Below the pieces are notes generated by a model. It was not told the DNA's origin. It did not search any database and worked only from the letters and a program-made list of their open reading frames with translations. This document shows, in pieces, positions 11,326-22,320 of a stretch of DNA of 64,000 nt. This stretch comes from Phoronis australis (lineage: Eukaryota; Phoronida; Phoronidae): the NCBI GenBank assembly GCA_002633005.1, contig NMRA01000110.1:754079-818078 (forward strand). Reading direction: 5' to 3'. Positions within the stretch are counted from its first letter, which is position 1. Each line of letters opens with the position of its first letter. Made by a program: the position numbers and the translations under genes.

Positions 11326-13134
11326 CATCATCCCTCATCTGAAGTACCAGAGGTATTTTTGTAGTCTCAAAATTCTGTGCATGTGCGAATTTCACCCATG
11401 CGGCAAATAATGAGACGGACAAATAGGAGACTAATGGGCCGGATGACTGAAATTCGCGCACAGCGTAGGTTTCGGATGGTATTTACTGGTGCCGAGAAAG
11501 CTTGAATTCAGTGTCGCGGCCATGAAATAGCGCCACTATACGTTTAATATTTCAAACTAAAGCTCTATTTCTTAAAGTAATGAAACGATGTTTTCAGAAA
11601 TTTCCTTCTCAACTCATGCACGTATGAAGTGAAGTCAATTCATTTTCATATCATCTTGGAAATTATCAGCAACCCATTACCTGTAGCCTCTCGTTGAGAT
11701 GGAGCTGAGAAAGTTGCAGATGATGTCACCACGGCAGCGACATAACAACAAGCCAGGGATAGGTACATACAGGAGAGAGCGCTCCTTTGCCAAATTGACA
11801 GCGAAGCCATTTGTAATTCATGCAGGTGTTTGGTCTGTTTATAAAATACACTAGTAACAGCCCTGACTATTGAATGGTGAGAAAAAAATTCAATAACTGT
11901 ATCGCATCGCATTGATTTTCAACTATAAGATCGATGCGAACAGTAATCAGATCTGCCTTGACAAAATGAAGCCATAAATGTGTCCAAAAAACTATCACCC
12001 CAAACAAAAGAGCAAATTTATGGCCTCGGAGAATCCTACACGAGTCTCAGGTTTATGACATGGGCAAAAACTCTTGGAAATTTCGTCAAAATCCCCAGTA
12101 AAGGATTTGTTTGCTCACATGAACCCTTTTTAATTCTTGTTTATCTAGACTTCGAAAAGATTTTTATTTTGATAGGGTTCTCAATCTTTATTCTTTGCGT
12201 CAGTGTAAAATGAACACGATTCTTTTGTATGAAAATGTTCTTAAAGTTTAGTTGGAAGAAAGCAGTTTTTCCAAAATCCTAATTCCGCCGGGGTCGCTGG
12301 ATATCATCGAACTAGAGTACACTTATAACAGGATATGATTTTAGTTTTCAAATTTTTTACTTGCTTAATTTACACGCATTTATTTATTTCGAACTCCAAA
12401 TAAATTTCGCATTCTAAGAGTTGACCATTTTTAAGGGTTTCGTAAATACGATTTTTTCACATTCAACATAATTAAAACGTTGTCTTTTTGACATATCTAA
12501 GTAAACTGAATCAAATGTCAACCTGTAAATGTATAAATTTCCAGAAAGCAGGTGTCGAGACAAATCAAGCCATTCTGACTGGTGACCATGTGTTAGAAAT
12601 GTCGTTTGTAGAGATGTGCATTGATAAGGGAAATGTCGTTTCAAAAGCACGTACTAAACTTCACTTATTAAAGTTTTAATGAAATTGTTCGAAAGTGGCC
12701 TGTGATTTTCCATAACTTTCATAGATGTTTTTCTTACTCGCCAAGAAAATTTCAGCGTTGATGAACACTTCTTACAAGTTCAAAAAAACGGAAGAGTCAA
12801 GCTAATAAATTTTAGGAAGCAGATTACCACTAACAGACTCGGAAGTATCGTTTACGACCTTTGAACTGCCGGTTGGTTAAATCACAATCAAGCTCCGTAT
12901 TCGGTGACCATTATTGACAAAAATGACGGATGTAATATAACTCTAAAAGCTGTGCTATTTTAAAGTACCACCATTCAACGTTTGTAATCTGAAATATTTT
13001 TGCACAAGAACCACCAAATAAAATTTTATGGCCTGATGCCTCACAGTTGTATAAAAGGATACGTTCGCGTACACTACAACTTGTGGTCACAGCCCACTTC
13101 TATCATGCAAAAATTCATTAGATGCTAATTTAAT

Positions 13135-13920
13135 GTGCATATCTCTCTGTTATTCTTTGAAAATAGGCACATCTATGTGAAAATATAGGGATATGTACAC
13201 TACCTAAATGCTAATATTTCACTCAACACATATGTATGTGTAACAAACAGCCTTTTAACCTAATATTTAACTGTCTGTGACAAGTGTGCTCACTTACCAT
13301 GTGATATTTTTGTTTTAACCTAACATTTAACTGTCTGTGACAAGTGTGCTCACTTACCATGTGATATTTTTGTTTTAACCTAACATTTAACTGTCTGTGA
13401 CAAGTGTGCTCACTTACCATGTGATATTTTTGTTTTAACCTAACATTTAACTGTCTGTGACAAGTGTGCTCACTTACCATGGGATATTTTTGTTTTAACC
13501 TAACATTTAACTGTCTGTGACAAGTGTGCTCACTTACCATGTGATATTTTTGTTTCAAGGTATTTTTTAACATCGGGGTACGTGCAATATACAGGGGTAA
13601 GTACACTGCTATTCAATGACGTGTCATGTTTGTAACTAAATACAAAGAATCTACTGGGAGTTAGTTAATATTTCAAATCTATTCAAAGAGAAAACCTGTC
13701 ATTCTTTGAAAATAGGTTCAAATCAAAATATAGGGGGCACGCACACTATACAGGTGTTAATATTTCGCTCAAAACAAACGTATTTGCAATAAACACCCTT
13801 TTAACCTAAAATTTTTAAGGAAGGAAACTGTCTGTGGCCTATTTTGCTCACTTAACAAGTAATATTTTAATTTCATGGTATTTGTAAACATGGGGGTACG
13901 TACACTACAAAAGGGAGTTC
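13135..13920. repeat. Higher-order repeat with a 60-bp minisatellite
   Basis: Five 60-bp units (13261-13555) carry the phrase CTGTCTGTGACAAGTGTGCT and differ by one or two bases. A sixth, diverged unit lies at ~13800-13860. The surrounding phrases (TTCTTTGAAAATAGG, then ATATAGGG, then ACACTA, then CTTTTAACC) occur at ~13150 and again at ~13698, so a segment of roughly 545 bp was duplicated and one unit then expanded. ACGTACACTAC-like phrases recur at ~13068, 13190, 13600, 13740, 13896 and 14060. Sixty is a multiple of three, so a minus-strand frame stays open (13223-13606); I do not regard it as a gene. Confidence 0.9.
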
Positions 13921-15000
13921 ATCCATTACAACAATGTTTCTGCATCACATGGTAACATAATAATGTATGGCCATTTATTTTTCTTTGATGATAATAAGCA
14001 CCATGTTGCTATTTAAAAGGCAATATTTCATTTACAATCACCATTTGTGTCACTGAATTTCACTTGGGGTACGTGCACTACATTTTGTTATGCTTTTGGC
14101 CCTTTTTCAACATAGCAGAACACAGTCAATATTCAAACGTTTGGTTTGTTAAGATATTGAATAAATTGCTGTGTTGCCTACTGTAGGATAACATATTCTG
14201 GAGTTCTTTTTATTACAGAGTATGAACTTTACTTTTTAACCTTCTTTATAGTAGTTGAGGGTTAGACACACGGAATTTACAAATTTTGTAACGAGTTGAC
14301 TTTGTGTTTTAGGATGAACCCTACGATTTCACAATAATTAAGCACAACTTCATCTGAGTGGTTCTGAAAGTGTCTCAAGTTACATATCAACGGAATTGCT
14401 TACTTTATAAAACATATTTCTTTTCTACTGTTGACAGTTGAAAATTGGAATTTTTAAAATGGCCACTCGTAACGCTAAAAATGCATGAAATTCGTAGACA
14501 AAAACATGCATAAATTTCTCAAACGCTATCTGATTTTGATGAAACTTTTTTTATTCGCAAAACTGAATCACCTTTCCATATGAGATTCAGTTGACATTTG
14601 GTAAGTGACCAAAAAAAATATTTTAGCCCGAAACGCAGCCGACTGCGGAATATGGACCTTGATAAGGATTTACACGCGGTACTGCCTACAGACACAAAGT
14701 TTTACCCTACATTCTTTCATAGTGCTACGAAAAGTACTTTTCATTATAGGTGGCGGAGGGTAAGTTGTACACAAGAAATCTCTCGGTTTGTGAGGGCAGT
14801 TCTTTATTCTCGTCTGTGGTAACGGATAATTCATTGTAGGTTTGAAATAGAAATTGAATCATAAATCTTTTGACAAACCGAGGTTTGCATTGTGGCATTG
14901 TTACCCACGGGCGCCTAAAAGCCTTGCTAAGCGGCCAGGGCACATAAAAGTGATGAAAAAATAAAAGTGATGAAGATGACCAATAATTCGATAATTATTA
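13921..15000. other. Intergenic, nothing recognised
   Basis: A/T-rich DNA. The frames at 14598-14822 and 14725-14943 lie on opposite strands over the same bases and resemble nothing I know. Confidence 0.4.
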
Positions 15001-15336
15001 TCATCGTTGTCTGTCAAGTTCAAGATTTTTTACGTTTGCCTGTGTCTTGACGACATTGAGCCCTACATGTATCTGTTTTAGCTCATGTTGAAAATGGCAA
15101 TATAAGCATTGAAAGTAATCTTTCGTAAATTTGAGAACATGAACTTTATCATAAAACCACTGTTTCACATGTGCTGTTGTATGTAATTTGTGGTTAATTT
15201 CCTGTTCTCTCATGGATTTTGACATTATTCTCTTGTTGATATTGTATTTTGTCTCTTCCGTTATGTCCCCGAGACTTTTTCGGCTGAGGCATTGTCGCCG
15301 GGGCAGATTGGCGGCCCAGCACCAGTACAGTGGCAC
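15001..15336 (-). other. Hypothetical 111-codon ORF
   Basis: A minus-strand frame containing EETKYNINKRIMSKSMREQE and, further on, the paired cysteines of CLYCHFQHELKQIHVG. The middle section has a protein-like, lysine- and glutamate-rich composition without a recognisable domain. No polyadenylation signal or splice site decides its ends, and there is no paralogue in the window to test conservation. It could be a relic of a gene or a chance frame. The overlapping frames at 15261-15575 are less likely still. Confidence 0.2.
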
Positions 15337-15938
15337 CTAAGAGTGGGAAGGCGACCAGTCAGGGGAAGTGAACAGTAATTATTGGTGACTGCATGCAGAA
15401 AGGGGGGGGGGTGACCAACAGACTCGTTAGGGAAGCATGTGAAACTGTTGGTGACTGCGAAACAAGGATCAAAGAACACCGTTTCCATTCGTACCAGTCG
15501 ACAGTATGTACGCCTGTGGAGGATGGCACGGCGTTTATTTTGTACATGATCACTTCAATGTATTATCTTACTTAGATGCGGCCAGATTACTTCCCAAGCA
15601 GGTTTTTGACGGAAAACATGACTTAATACTATTTGTAATTTTGGCCATCAAAAACAATACTGAGAAGCCATTCCATCTTTTATAAAGTTTTAATAATTAG
15701 CCTCCTTTCTTGAGCTAACTCGGGAACTGACGAAACGGTCTTGCCGCCTAAGACTACCTGCTAAGACGTACATAGCGCCCGTCAGAGGGCATTACCTGAC
15801 CGCATTGCAGTAACCCGGGGAGCTTGATTTCTGAAGAGATGTATATAACCGTTAGTTTCTGAATTTGACTGCGGCTATTTGCGTTAGAAACCTAGGTAGC
15901 AAGAGGGTAAGCGCGTATTTCTGCTGTGGTTATAGTTG
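15337..15938. other. Intergenic, nothing recognised
   Basis: Short competing frames on both strands around 15360-15575; no domain, RNA gene or repeat recognised. Confidence 0.35.
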
Positions 15939-15998
15939 CAGTGGCGGATCTAGGATACCATGAGGGGGGTCCTACCTCCCCCCCTAAATCCGCCTATG
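15939..15998. repeat. Short palindromic G-rich element
   Basis: CAGTGGCGGATCTAGG at 15939-15954 faces CCTAAATCCGCC at about 15983-15996, with a GGGGGG/CCCCCC core between. The two arms could pair into a hairpin of about 60 bases. It is the only place in the window where both arms of this dispersed end motif lie next to each other. Confidence 0.6.
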
Positions 15999-18141
15999 AT
16001 TTGGTCCAATCAATCTCGCCTACCTTGCACGGTTGCGACCAGTGAGTTATAAATAACTCACTGGTATTTTCTTTGATGACCCATTTGGAAAATAGCCAGG
16101 GCAATAATAGTCATTGCCATAAATAAACGCGCGTGACGCTGTCAGCGTAGACAACAATGTAGTCATCTCGCAGCAGTCGGTCGTGTCGATCGAGCTCTGT
16201 TCAGCTTTAGGCAGGAAACTACAGTGGTTCTGTTTCAGTAAGTTTTATCTGAAATGGAAGTTTGTGAAGATTAGTGAGTCTATATACTAAGCATGTTATC
16301 ATCCACGATATTTTTAAGCAGCGATGATCTTGTTAGGCCAGAGCAGTGCTAGTGGTAAAATTAGAGGTAAGTAGGCGCCCAGAGAACCCCGTATCACCTT
16401 GAGCACTGAACGTAACTTACGGTGAGTAGGCGCTACGTTCAAATGCCAAAAGGTGGTTGGCTGCGCCTATGTGCGCCTACGCCCACTACAACACTGGGCC
16501 AGAGAGCTCTACTTTGAAATCAACTTACCGGTACTAGACCACCTGTGGACTAGACGAGCGTTGTAGACGAACGCGCAGATGGCGTAGATAAGTCATGTAA
16601 ACAAAACTTTCTGCACATAGCCCTTCTACCTCGTCTGTACATATTACTTTCTTATTTTGTATCGGTCACTAGCACTTGTGCTACTGTTTTGCTGTTAACC
16701 TGTTCGATACCCATGTAAAATAAACATTTACTTACTCCGCACTACTTACTTACTAGAAATAGAATGTTACCGTTGTCCCTGGCCTTGGTGTTGTACTGAA
16801 ATAGAAATGTTAAGTTGTAGAATACTGTCACGTTTTTAGAAATAGAATGTTCCTTTCAGAGTTGCAATGACTTTTGATAAATATGAAGCGAGAGTGGTTT
16901 TCATTTTGCAAATTTCATGTGTTGCACCTTTGTTCATAGGTCATGGTATTTGCAGTTTCCTAGTCAATGACTAGTACTTGTGGTAATGTTGTTTTCTTGT
17001 CCTCTCTTCCCTTACCGATACTGAGTAAACATTTTATTTATTTACTTAGGCTACTTACTGCCTTACTACAAGCTAGCTAACCTTGGTGTAAAACAGCTAG
17101 TTGTCTTGTGTGGCTTGCTGTAAGTTTGCGCCTACTAGGCTAGCCTTAGACAGTACCACCTTCTCGACTGGCCGCACTGAGACGATCGTCATCCCAAAGG
17201 CCCTCCGTTTGCAGCTGGAAGCTTTTTGGCGAATTATGCCTCAAACTGTAAAGGGATACCTTAGGATGCTGTTAATGTCTTTATTTCCTTCCAACTCGGA
17301 CAAATACTCGCGTAATCGAACTGTTTTTGAACAGCCCTTCCTTCGTAGTTGCCCAACTGCTCTCGCCTTAAAATGTGACGTCATCGATATCCCTTGGAAC
17401 GTTTCATATGTACAGTACCTCAGAAGTGGCTGAACGAAGTTACATGCAACTTAAAGATATTACGTGTTATGCACTGTTTTTCAAAATACTGTTAGGTATT
17501 GATTTAAAATGTTTTACTTTTGCACCAGGGACTTTCAAAAAGCAGGACTGATTCTTAGGAAAAAATGAAAGTTGCATAAAATGAAAAGGATACCATAATT
17601 CAGAAAAGAAAAATTATGAAAAGGGTGTTGAGATTTATTTGTAGCATTTATCATTACCATACGGAATTAGATAATGTAATTGTTCTGGCCGTTTTGCTTT
17701 GAATGTACTTTTCTCCTAAATTTTACAATAAAAGCATAATCTCTTGAGCTTGTTAAAAATGGCAGATTGGTATTTAGTCAACTATTAAATTCTATGTAAA
17801 TTCTGCTTTCAGAAAATATATACTTTCACTGAGAGTTAAATTTTATAGTTTTACATATATTTTGCTAAATGTACAGATTTGTCAATAAGGTCTTATGTAA
17901 CCTTAAGGTGGTTGTTGTTGAATGTTAATAAGAACAAATGCAAACAACAGTCAATGTTTTACTCACAGCCGTTGAATTTGCATTAACTTGCCTAGGACTG
18001 TTTTAGTCCCATGTACCACGAAGTGATTGACTTTTGATAATGATAAGCCCCAGTTTAATGTCTATCAGTTATCAAATGTTAGTTCATTGAAAAAACACCG
18101 TATGAAGGTCTTGAGTGATTATGATTATTTTCTGTCTGCAG
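15999..18141 (+). other. Upstream region of the TRIM gene, with candidate 5' exon
   Basis: The TRIM coding exon starts after a splice acceptor at 18140-18141, so a 5' non-coding exon must lie upstream. Two candidate donors are seen: TTTCA|GTAAGT at 16238-16243, after a GC-richer stretch at ~16130-16237 that could be a first exon and promoter area, and AGAG|GTAAGT near 16367. The rest up to 18120 is A/T-rich with no recognised gene; the 110-codon frame at 17101-17433 has no family resemblance. Assignment of exon 1 is a guess. Confidence 0.3.
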
Positions 18142-18144
18142 GAT

Positions 18145-19905
18145 ATGGCGTCAAACGATCCTGTTGCCCAGCTCCGTCGAGTCCTAGAGTGCCCCGTGTG
18201 CTTTGAGCGATCGGGTGACCAGAGGGTTTTGCCATGTCTTCACTCATTTTGCAAAGACTGCTTGAACAGTCACATGACAGAACAGGGGCAAAGCGGTGAA
18301 TTTCCATGTCCGCTGTGCAAAACAAAATTTCCTGTTCCAAGAGAAGGTGCCACTGGATTCCAACATAACTATTTTCATGCGGGTATCTGTGACATTGTTT
18401 TGAATTATGACAGCATGAATAAAATGCATTGTTCAGCTCATGGAGACCGGCTTTTGGAAATGTTTTGTGATCAGTGCAAGGTGGCCATATGTTCACGCTG
18501 CTCAACTTCAAGTCATAAGCGACATGATACGAAAGATTTAGACGTTGCTGCAAAAGACGCCATTGAGGTGATGCGTGATTTGTTGAAACCTTGGCGAGAT
18601 GTTACGCAGCTCTGGGAAATATTGCGCGATAAACGACAACAAGTTGCACAAAGTTATGCCCAACAACAAAAAGCTTGTAAGAGTGAGATAAAACGTTTAT
18701 ACAGTGATTTCCTGGCAGAGATCACTCGTCAAGTCAAGGTTAATGAAGAGAAAGCTATTGCAGAGTTGGAAAAACAAGTAGATGCGGCGAGAAAACAGGC
18801 AGAAGCTGCTTGCGATGAGGCTGAACTGAACAGGGCGAAGTTTGCTAGCGTTTATGATTATGTAAATAATGTTCTTGAGTCATGTCATGACGCTGAGAAA
18901 CTGCAACAATTTAATGAGATTAAGTCTCTTCTTAAAAACTCGAATATTGATCAAATCGAGACGCGGGTTGAAAAATCAGTCTTTGAAATCCAACCTGCGA
19001 CAATTGCAGTTCCAAATGTAGCTGTGAATATTATGAAAAAAATGGAAGACGAAAATATTTCATCCAGTTTTTTTTTTGAAATGTTTGCCTCAGTTGTTTC
19101 AGTTTTCAGTAAATCACCTGTCCACCGTGTGACCCCTCAATTGACTGTTAAAAAACGTGTTCAACTTGAGCGGAGATTTAGCAGTCTGCTTGAGGGGGAG
19201 AGAGGAGGCTGTTGTCGTGGACTGGCAGTGGTTGATGGGGTGGTGGTTGTGACGGACAGTATCAACAAGAATGTCAAGGTGTTTCGTAAAAACAACGTGA
19301 CATTCAAATTAACGTTGAACACCGCCCAGCACCGACTGCAGGACCCTTTTGATGTGACATGTAATAGACTTGGTGAGATCTTCATCACTGACCTTGGTAT
19401 TCAAGGAGTTGTCAAGTATGACGCCAGAGGTCAACAGATGAAGGTCTACCCAGGTGTGTATAAACATAGGGGGTGTATTACGTGTCACACCGACCAGCTG
19501 GTAGTGGCGGATACACAGGGTGGACGGGTGTTGTACACCGACTTTGAATGTAAGGTCCGTCAACAAATAGATGCCCGCTCCCTGGGTCTGAGTGAGTTTT
19601 CACCAGACTGTATATGTGTGGATGAGAACACTGGACATGTGGTGGTGAGCCAGCAGACACATCCTCGTGTGTACGTGATTGACCCCACACAGCCGGCCGT
19701 TATACACACATTATTCAGTGATGCGCTGGGTGGGCCGTGCAGTCTGTGTGTGGATCAGTTCGGCCACATTCTCCTGGCTAACTTATTCGAGTACAGTATA
19801 CATCTGTTGACCCTTGCACTTGCACACGCGATGTCGTCAGGCCTACAGCCCTATGTCCATCAGGCCCAGGGAGGGTGTACGTACTGGAGTTGGGAGGTGA
19901 TGTGA
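18145..19905 (+). CDS. TRIM family protein, RING-B-box-coiled coil-NHL
   Basis: A single coding exon of 586 codons. The preferred start is ATGGCG at 18145, four bases past the acceptor TTTTCTGTCTGCAG; the longer frame from 18115 begins inside the intron. The RING finger has a complete C3HC4 set (Cys16, Cys19, Cys31, His33, Cys36, Cys39, Cys55, Cys58), as in ubiquitin E3 ligases. A B-box 2 follows (Cys96, His99, Cys108, Cys111, Cys116, Cys119, His124, His127). A long helical, Glu/Lys/Gln-rich coiled coil covers about 135-255. From about 330 the sequence has NHL-type beta-propeller blades (LAVVDGVVVVTDSINKNVKV, then FDVTCNRLGEIFITD). There is no filamin, PRY/SPRY or membrane segment. Such proteins act in the cytoplasm; the substrate is unknown. 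The last ~25 codons look out of frame: the shifted frame to 19931 gives a normal propeller end. Confidence 0.9.
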   Translation: MASNDPVAQLRRVLECPVCFERSGDQRVLPCLHSFCKDCLNSHMTEQGQSGEFPCPLCKTKFPVPREGATGFQHNYFHAGICDIVLNYDSMNKMHCSAHGDRLLEMFCDQCKVAICSRCSTSSHKRHDTKDLDVAAKDAIEVMRDLLKPWRDVTQLWEILRDKRQQVAQSYAQQQKACKSEIKRLYSDFLAEITRQVKVNEEKAIAELEKQVDAARKQAEAACDEAELNRAKFASVYDYVNNVLESCHDAEKLQQFNEIKSLLKNSNIDQIETRVEKSVFEIQPATIAVPNVAVNIMKKMEDENISSSFFFEMFASVVSVFSKSPVHRVTPQLTVKKRVQLERRFSSLLEGERGGCCRGLAVVDGVVVVTDSINKNVKVFRKNNVTFKLTLNTAQHRLQDPFDVTCNRLGEIFITDLGIQGVVKYDARGQQMKVYPGVYKHRGCITCHTDQLVVADTQGGRVLYTDFECKVRQQIDARSLGLSEFSPDCICVDENTGHVVVSQQTHPRVYVIDPTQPAVIHTLFSDALGGPCSLCVDQFGHILLANLFEYSIHLLTLALAHAMSSGLQPYVHQAQGGCTYWSWEVM

Positions 19906-20075
19906 AGGAGTTTAGTTATCTTGATATCTAATTTAACACACCTGTACCATCACCTGGTTGAGTAAATGTTTGTGATAATGTTTTGTGAAACAACTTTTTG
20001 AAATTCTTCAAGTCTGTGTATAACATTGCGTGCAGACAACAAAGTAATATGGGACGTATTTTGGCTAAAGATTCC

Positions 20076-20081
20076 AATAAA
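20076..20081 (+). terminator. Polyadenylation signal of the TRIM gene
   Basis: AATAAA about 170 bases past the annotated stop, on the same strand, in A/T-rich DNA followed by a T-rich stretch. It is the first canonical signal downstream. Confidence 0.5.
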
Positions 20082-20339
20082 AGTTTGAAAAAAGTCAGCA
20101 CATTTATATCTGAAGGTCTGTGTATTGGAATGAACGTTGTAGTTATACCCTTAAATTTGTGTGTTTACCTTTTTACAGACCTGTTTGCCTGTGGCTAGTT
20201 GTAGGGATTTTCGAACCTTTTGACTACAAAAAGGTAAACGGGGTTTGTTCAGAGCCTATGCATTGTTTATTCACTCCCCTCCGAGCCCCCCTGGTTGCGC
20301 AGCAATTCGCACCCGAGCTGCCAAATGGAATGTGGTAGA

Positions 20340-20391
20340 ATTTTAGGTGGGCATAGCCCCCTTGCCCCCCACCCCAAATCCGCCACTGCTT
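20340..20391. repeat. G-rich repeat terminus
   Basis: C runs ending in AAATCCGCCACTG, the reverse complement of the arm at 15939. It directly abuts dispersed element copy B, whose homology with copy A starts at TTAGGCCTACCTGG (~20392). Confidence 0.5.
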
Positions 20392-22320
20392 AGGCCTACC
20401 TGGTCACAGTGCTCGCTCAAACGAGGTTTATTTAGAACTTGGGGTCTTCTGGCGAACTGTGCAAAGTTGTTGGCTTTCAACAGAGATTTGCCCAGACTTT
20501 GCATGAGCGCACCAAGCCTAAAAAAATGGGGGGCTGAAATTTTTGGGAATGTCTACCTTTTACTATAAGATTCACTGGGTATGTTCAGAGCTATGAATTG
20601 CAGACGTTAAATTTTGGTACTTCTTGTCTTCTAGTGGACTATTGTCTCGTTTTCTACTTTTTTCGGAGTTCGTGCTTTTCTGACTGAAGCAAACCTTTTT
20701 CCATTTCTCCAAACAGGGGGCTCCTTCGAGCACATAAGTATGACAAATCCAATACAAAATGTTATAATTTTTTATTCATTAAGCCAAAATGATTCAACCT
20801 TTTACCGTAATAAGTAACTTAAAATGCACAATACTTTACAACATTTAAGCATTACAAACGCTATTCAATAGCACAAGTTTCCATGATATGAAAATTGGAT
20901 ATACATGTATCTATTACCATGGTGACCGAATAGTGTTTCCTTACACCAGAATTTGACAAGCATGATTTTAAAAAATATGAAGTTGCAAGGAGCAAGAATT
21001 GGAGGCTTGAAGCTTCACAATCCAACATAGCTTATTTCTCTAATTAAGATTCTTCATATTGTTGACTTGATAACCTGATTTAAGAAAGCAATAAGTTACA
21101 AAACATGACTTGAAAGCAGTTTAGACTTAAAATGTAGAAGAATGTGATTCATTTTGTGACACTTAATCAAGCCTTGAACAGCAATTTCAAAATTATTTCA
21201 ACTATTTTTTTAGCTTTTTTTAGATCACCTGAATTGGAAATTCACAGAAAAATAATTCGAATGCATCTTATATTTTTTGCACAAAAACACGAAAATTGAA
21301 CAAAGTTCCTTTTTTGTAGCAACGTTTATCAAAATGTATCAACGTTAAATCTTCACAATTACAAATTAACAGGTTGAACATGCCTTCCAGTTCAGAAAAA
21401 GTCGCCATGTTGTCGGTGCCACCAGAAATGAGATTGAGTCCAACGGGAATTGTGAGCACATTTATCACTTAATAAGTAACAACTGCGAGGCTGAAATTTG
21501 GTGAAAACTGTTGAATCGTGCAGAATAGCACGTAAAGATATGTCTCACTAAATTTCACCGTAAATTGTTGGCGAAAACAATTTACACAAAGTTTTAAACT
21601 CGTAACTTATCCCGCTGTCCTCCAATATGGCCGACGCGATCCAAACTAAGTGACCCAAATTTCGCCACAAAAATTGTAATAACTTTACACTGCTTGCCTC
21701 GATTTTGATACTTTTTCGATTTTACTGAGTAGAATGCACTACCTTTCCGATGATAGCAAAGTACTTTTTCAAAACGAAAAAAAAAATTCAAAACGAAAAA
21801 AAATTAAAAACGAAAAAGTGGTTCGACTCATATTGGTTCCTAGGTTCGATCGTCCTACGTAAGGAACTAAACAGCAATGCTATTTTAACACAATAAGTAC
21901 GCGTAACATTCCAAAAGAATTCAACGACCACTAACTACAAACTATAAATACACTACACACACAAACGAATCACAAGATATTACTAATAAAACAAAATAAT
22001 GAAGACTTTTCCAGCAAGCGATAGCACATTCAGTTGCAAGGAAAAAATGGCGGCGTTCAGGTCAAGTTCCTGAACTGACCAGCCGGAAATGTGGTACGGA
22101 AATAACCGATGACTGCCGGTAATTATACGCTCACAGAGAAGGGTCAATATTGTTTAAAAATTGCTTTTGGTAAGAAAGGCGAAAAGAAAATAAGATTTTA
22201 TGTAGTAAGTATTTGCGGATACTGGAACCACATGAGCATTTTTCGACCAGGTCTTTAATAAATGTCCACATTCTCAAAAACTCGAGCCTCCATTTTTAGG
22301 CTTGGTGTGCGCATGCTTCT
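20392..22320 (-). repeat. Dispersed element, copy B, with inverted 40-bp motifs
   Basis: The minus strand matches 6105-7308. Two inverted copies of a motif lie inside: GCATGAGCGCACCAAGCCTA at ~20501, and its complement at ~22277-22317 (CCATTTTTAGGCTTGGTGTG). Copy B is longer than A by two internal segments (~20760-21005 and ~21055-21430). The motif also appears once at ~55565-55605. The inverted arrangement suggests a DNA transposon terminal repeat, but A/B homology continues about 110 bases outside the left arm, so the true ends are not settled. No intact ORF. Confidence 0.6.

Larger units (their letters stand above)
10729..13130. repeat. Duplicated 5' flank of the NTase unit (pairs with 48642-51570)
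   Basis: Starting at the shared splice acceptor, the sequence is colinear with 48642-51570. Landmarks are CAGTCCATCAATAGATA, the GCATGTCGCCCATGCGAGA region, the CCATAAATGTGTCCAAAAAACTATCACC segment near 11970, and the AGAACCACCAAATAAAATTTTATGG segment near 13007. The block must include the intron upstream of the NTase exon. No AATAAA-terminated gene or obvious second coding exon is seen other than the small ORF at 11087-11278. The partner copy has about 585 extra bases at 50699-51284. Confidence 0.8.

Noticed and set aside
13261-13555. Possible CRISPR array
   Set aside because: Repeats are directly adjacent without unique spacers, in a eukaryotic context; it is a minisatellite.
13223-13606. 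127-codon ORF with a 20-residue repeat
   Set aside because: Created by a 60-bp minisatellite whose period is divisible by three; there is no start context, and the diverged copies outside the array are not open.
17101-17433. 110-codon plus-strand ORF upstream of the TRIM gene
   Set aside because: No domain or motif, no paralogue to show conservation, and no splice or polyadenylation support.
18125-18553. 142-codon minus-strand ORF opposite the TRIM RING/B-box
   Set aside because: Antisense shadow of a well-supported coding exon.
15939-20391. The TRIM gene as cargo of a transposon bounded by inverted GGCGGAT ends
   Set aside because: The end at 15939 already has its own partner arm 40 bases away, single ends are scattered elsewhere, and no target duplication links 15939 with 20391.
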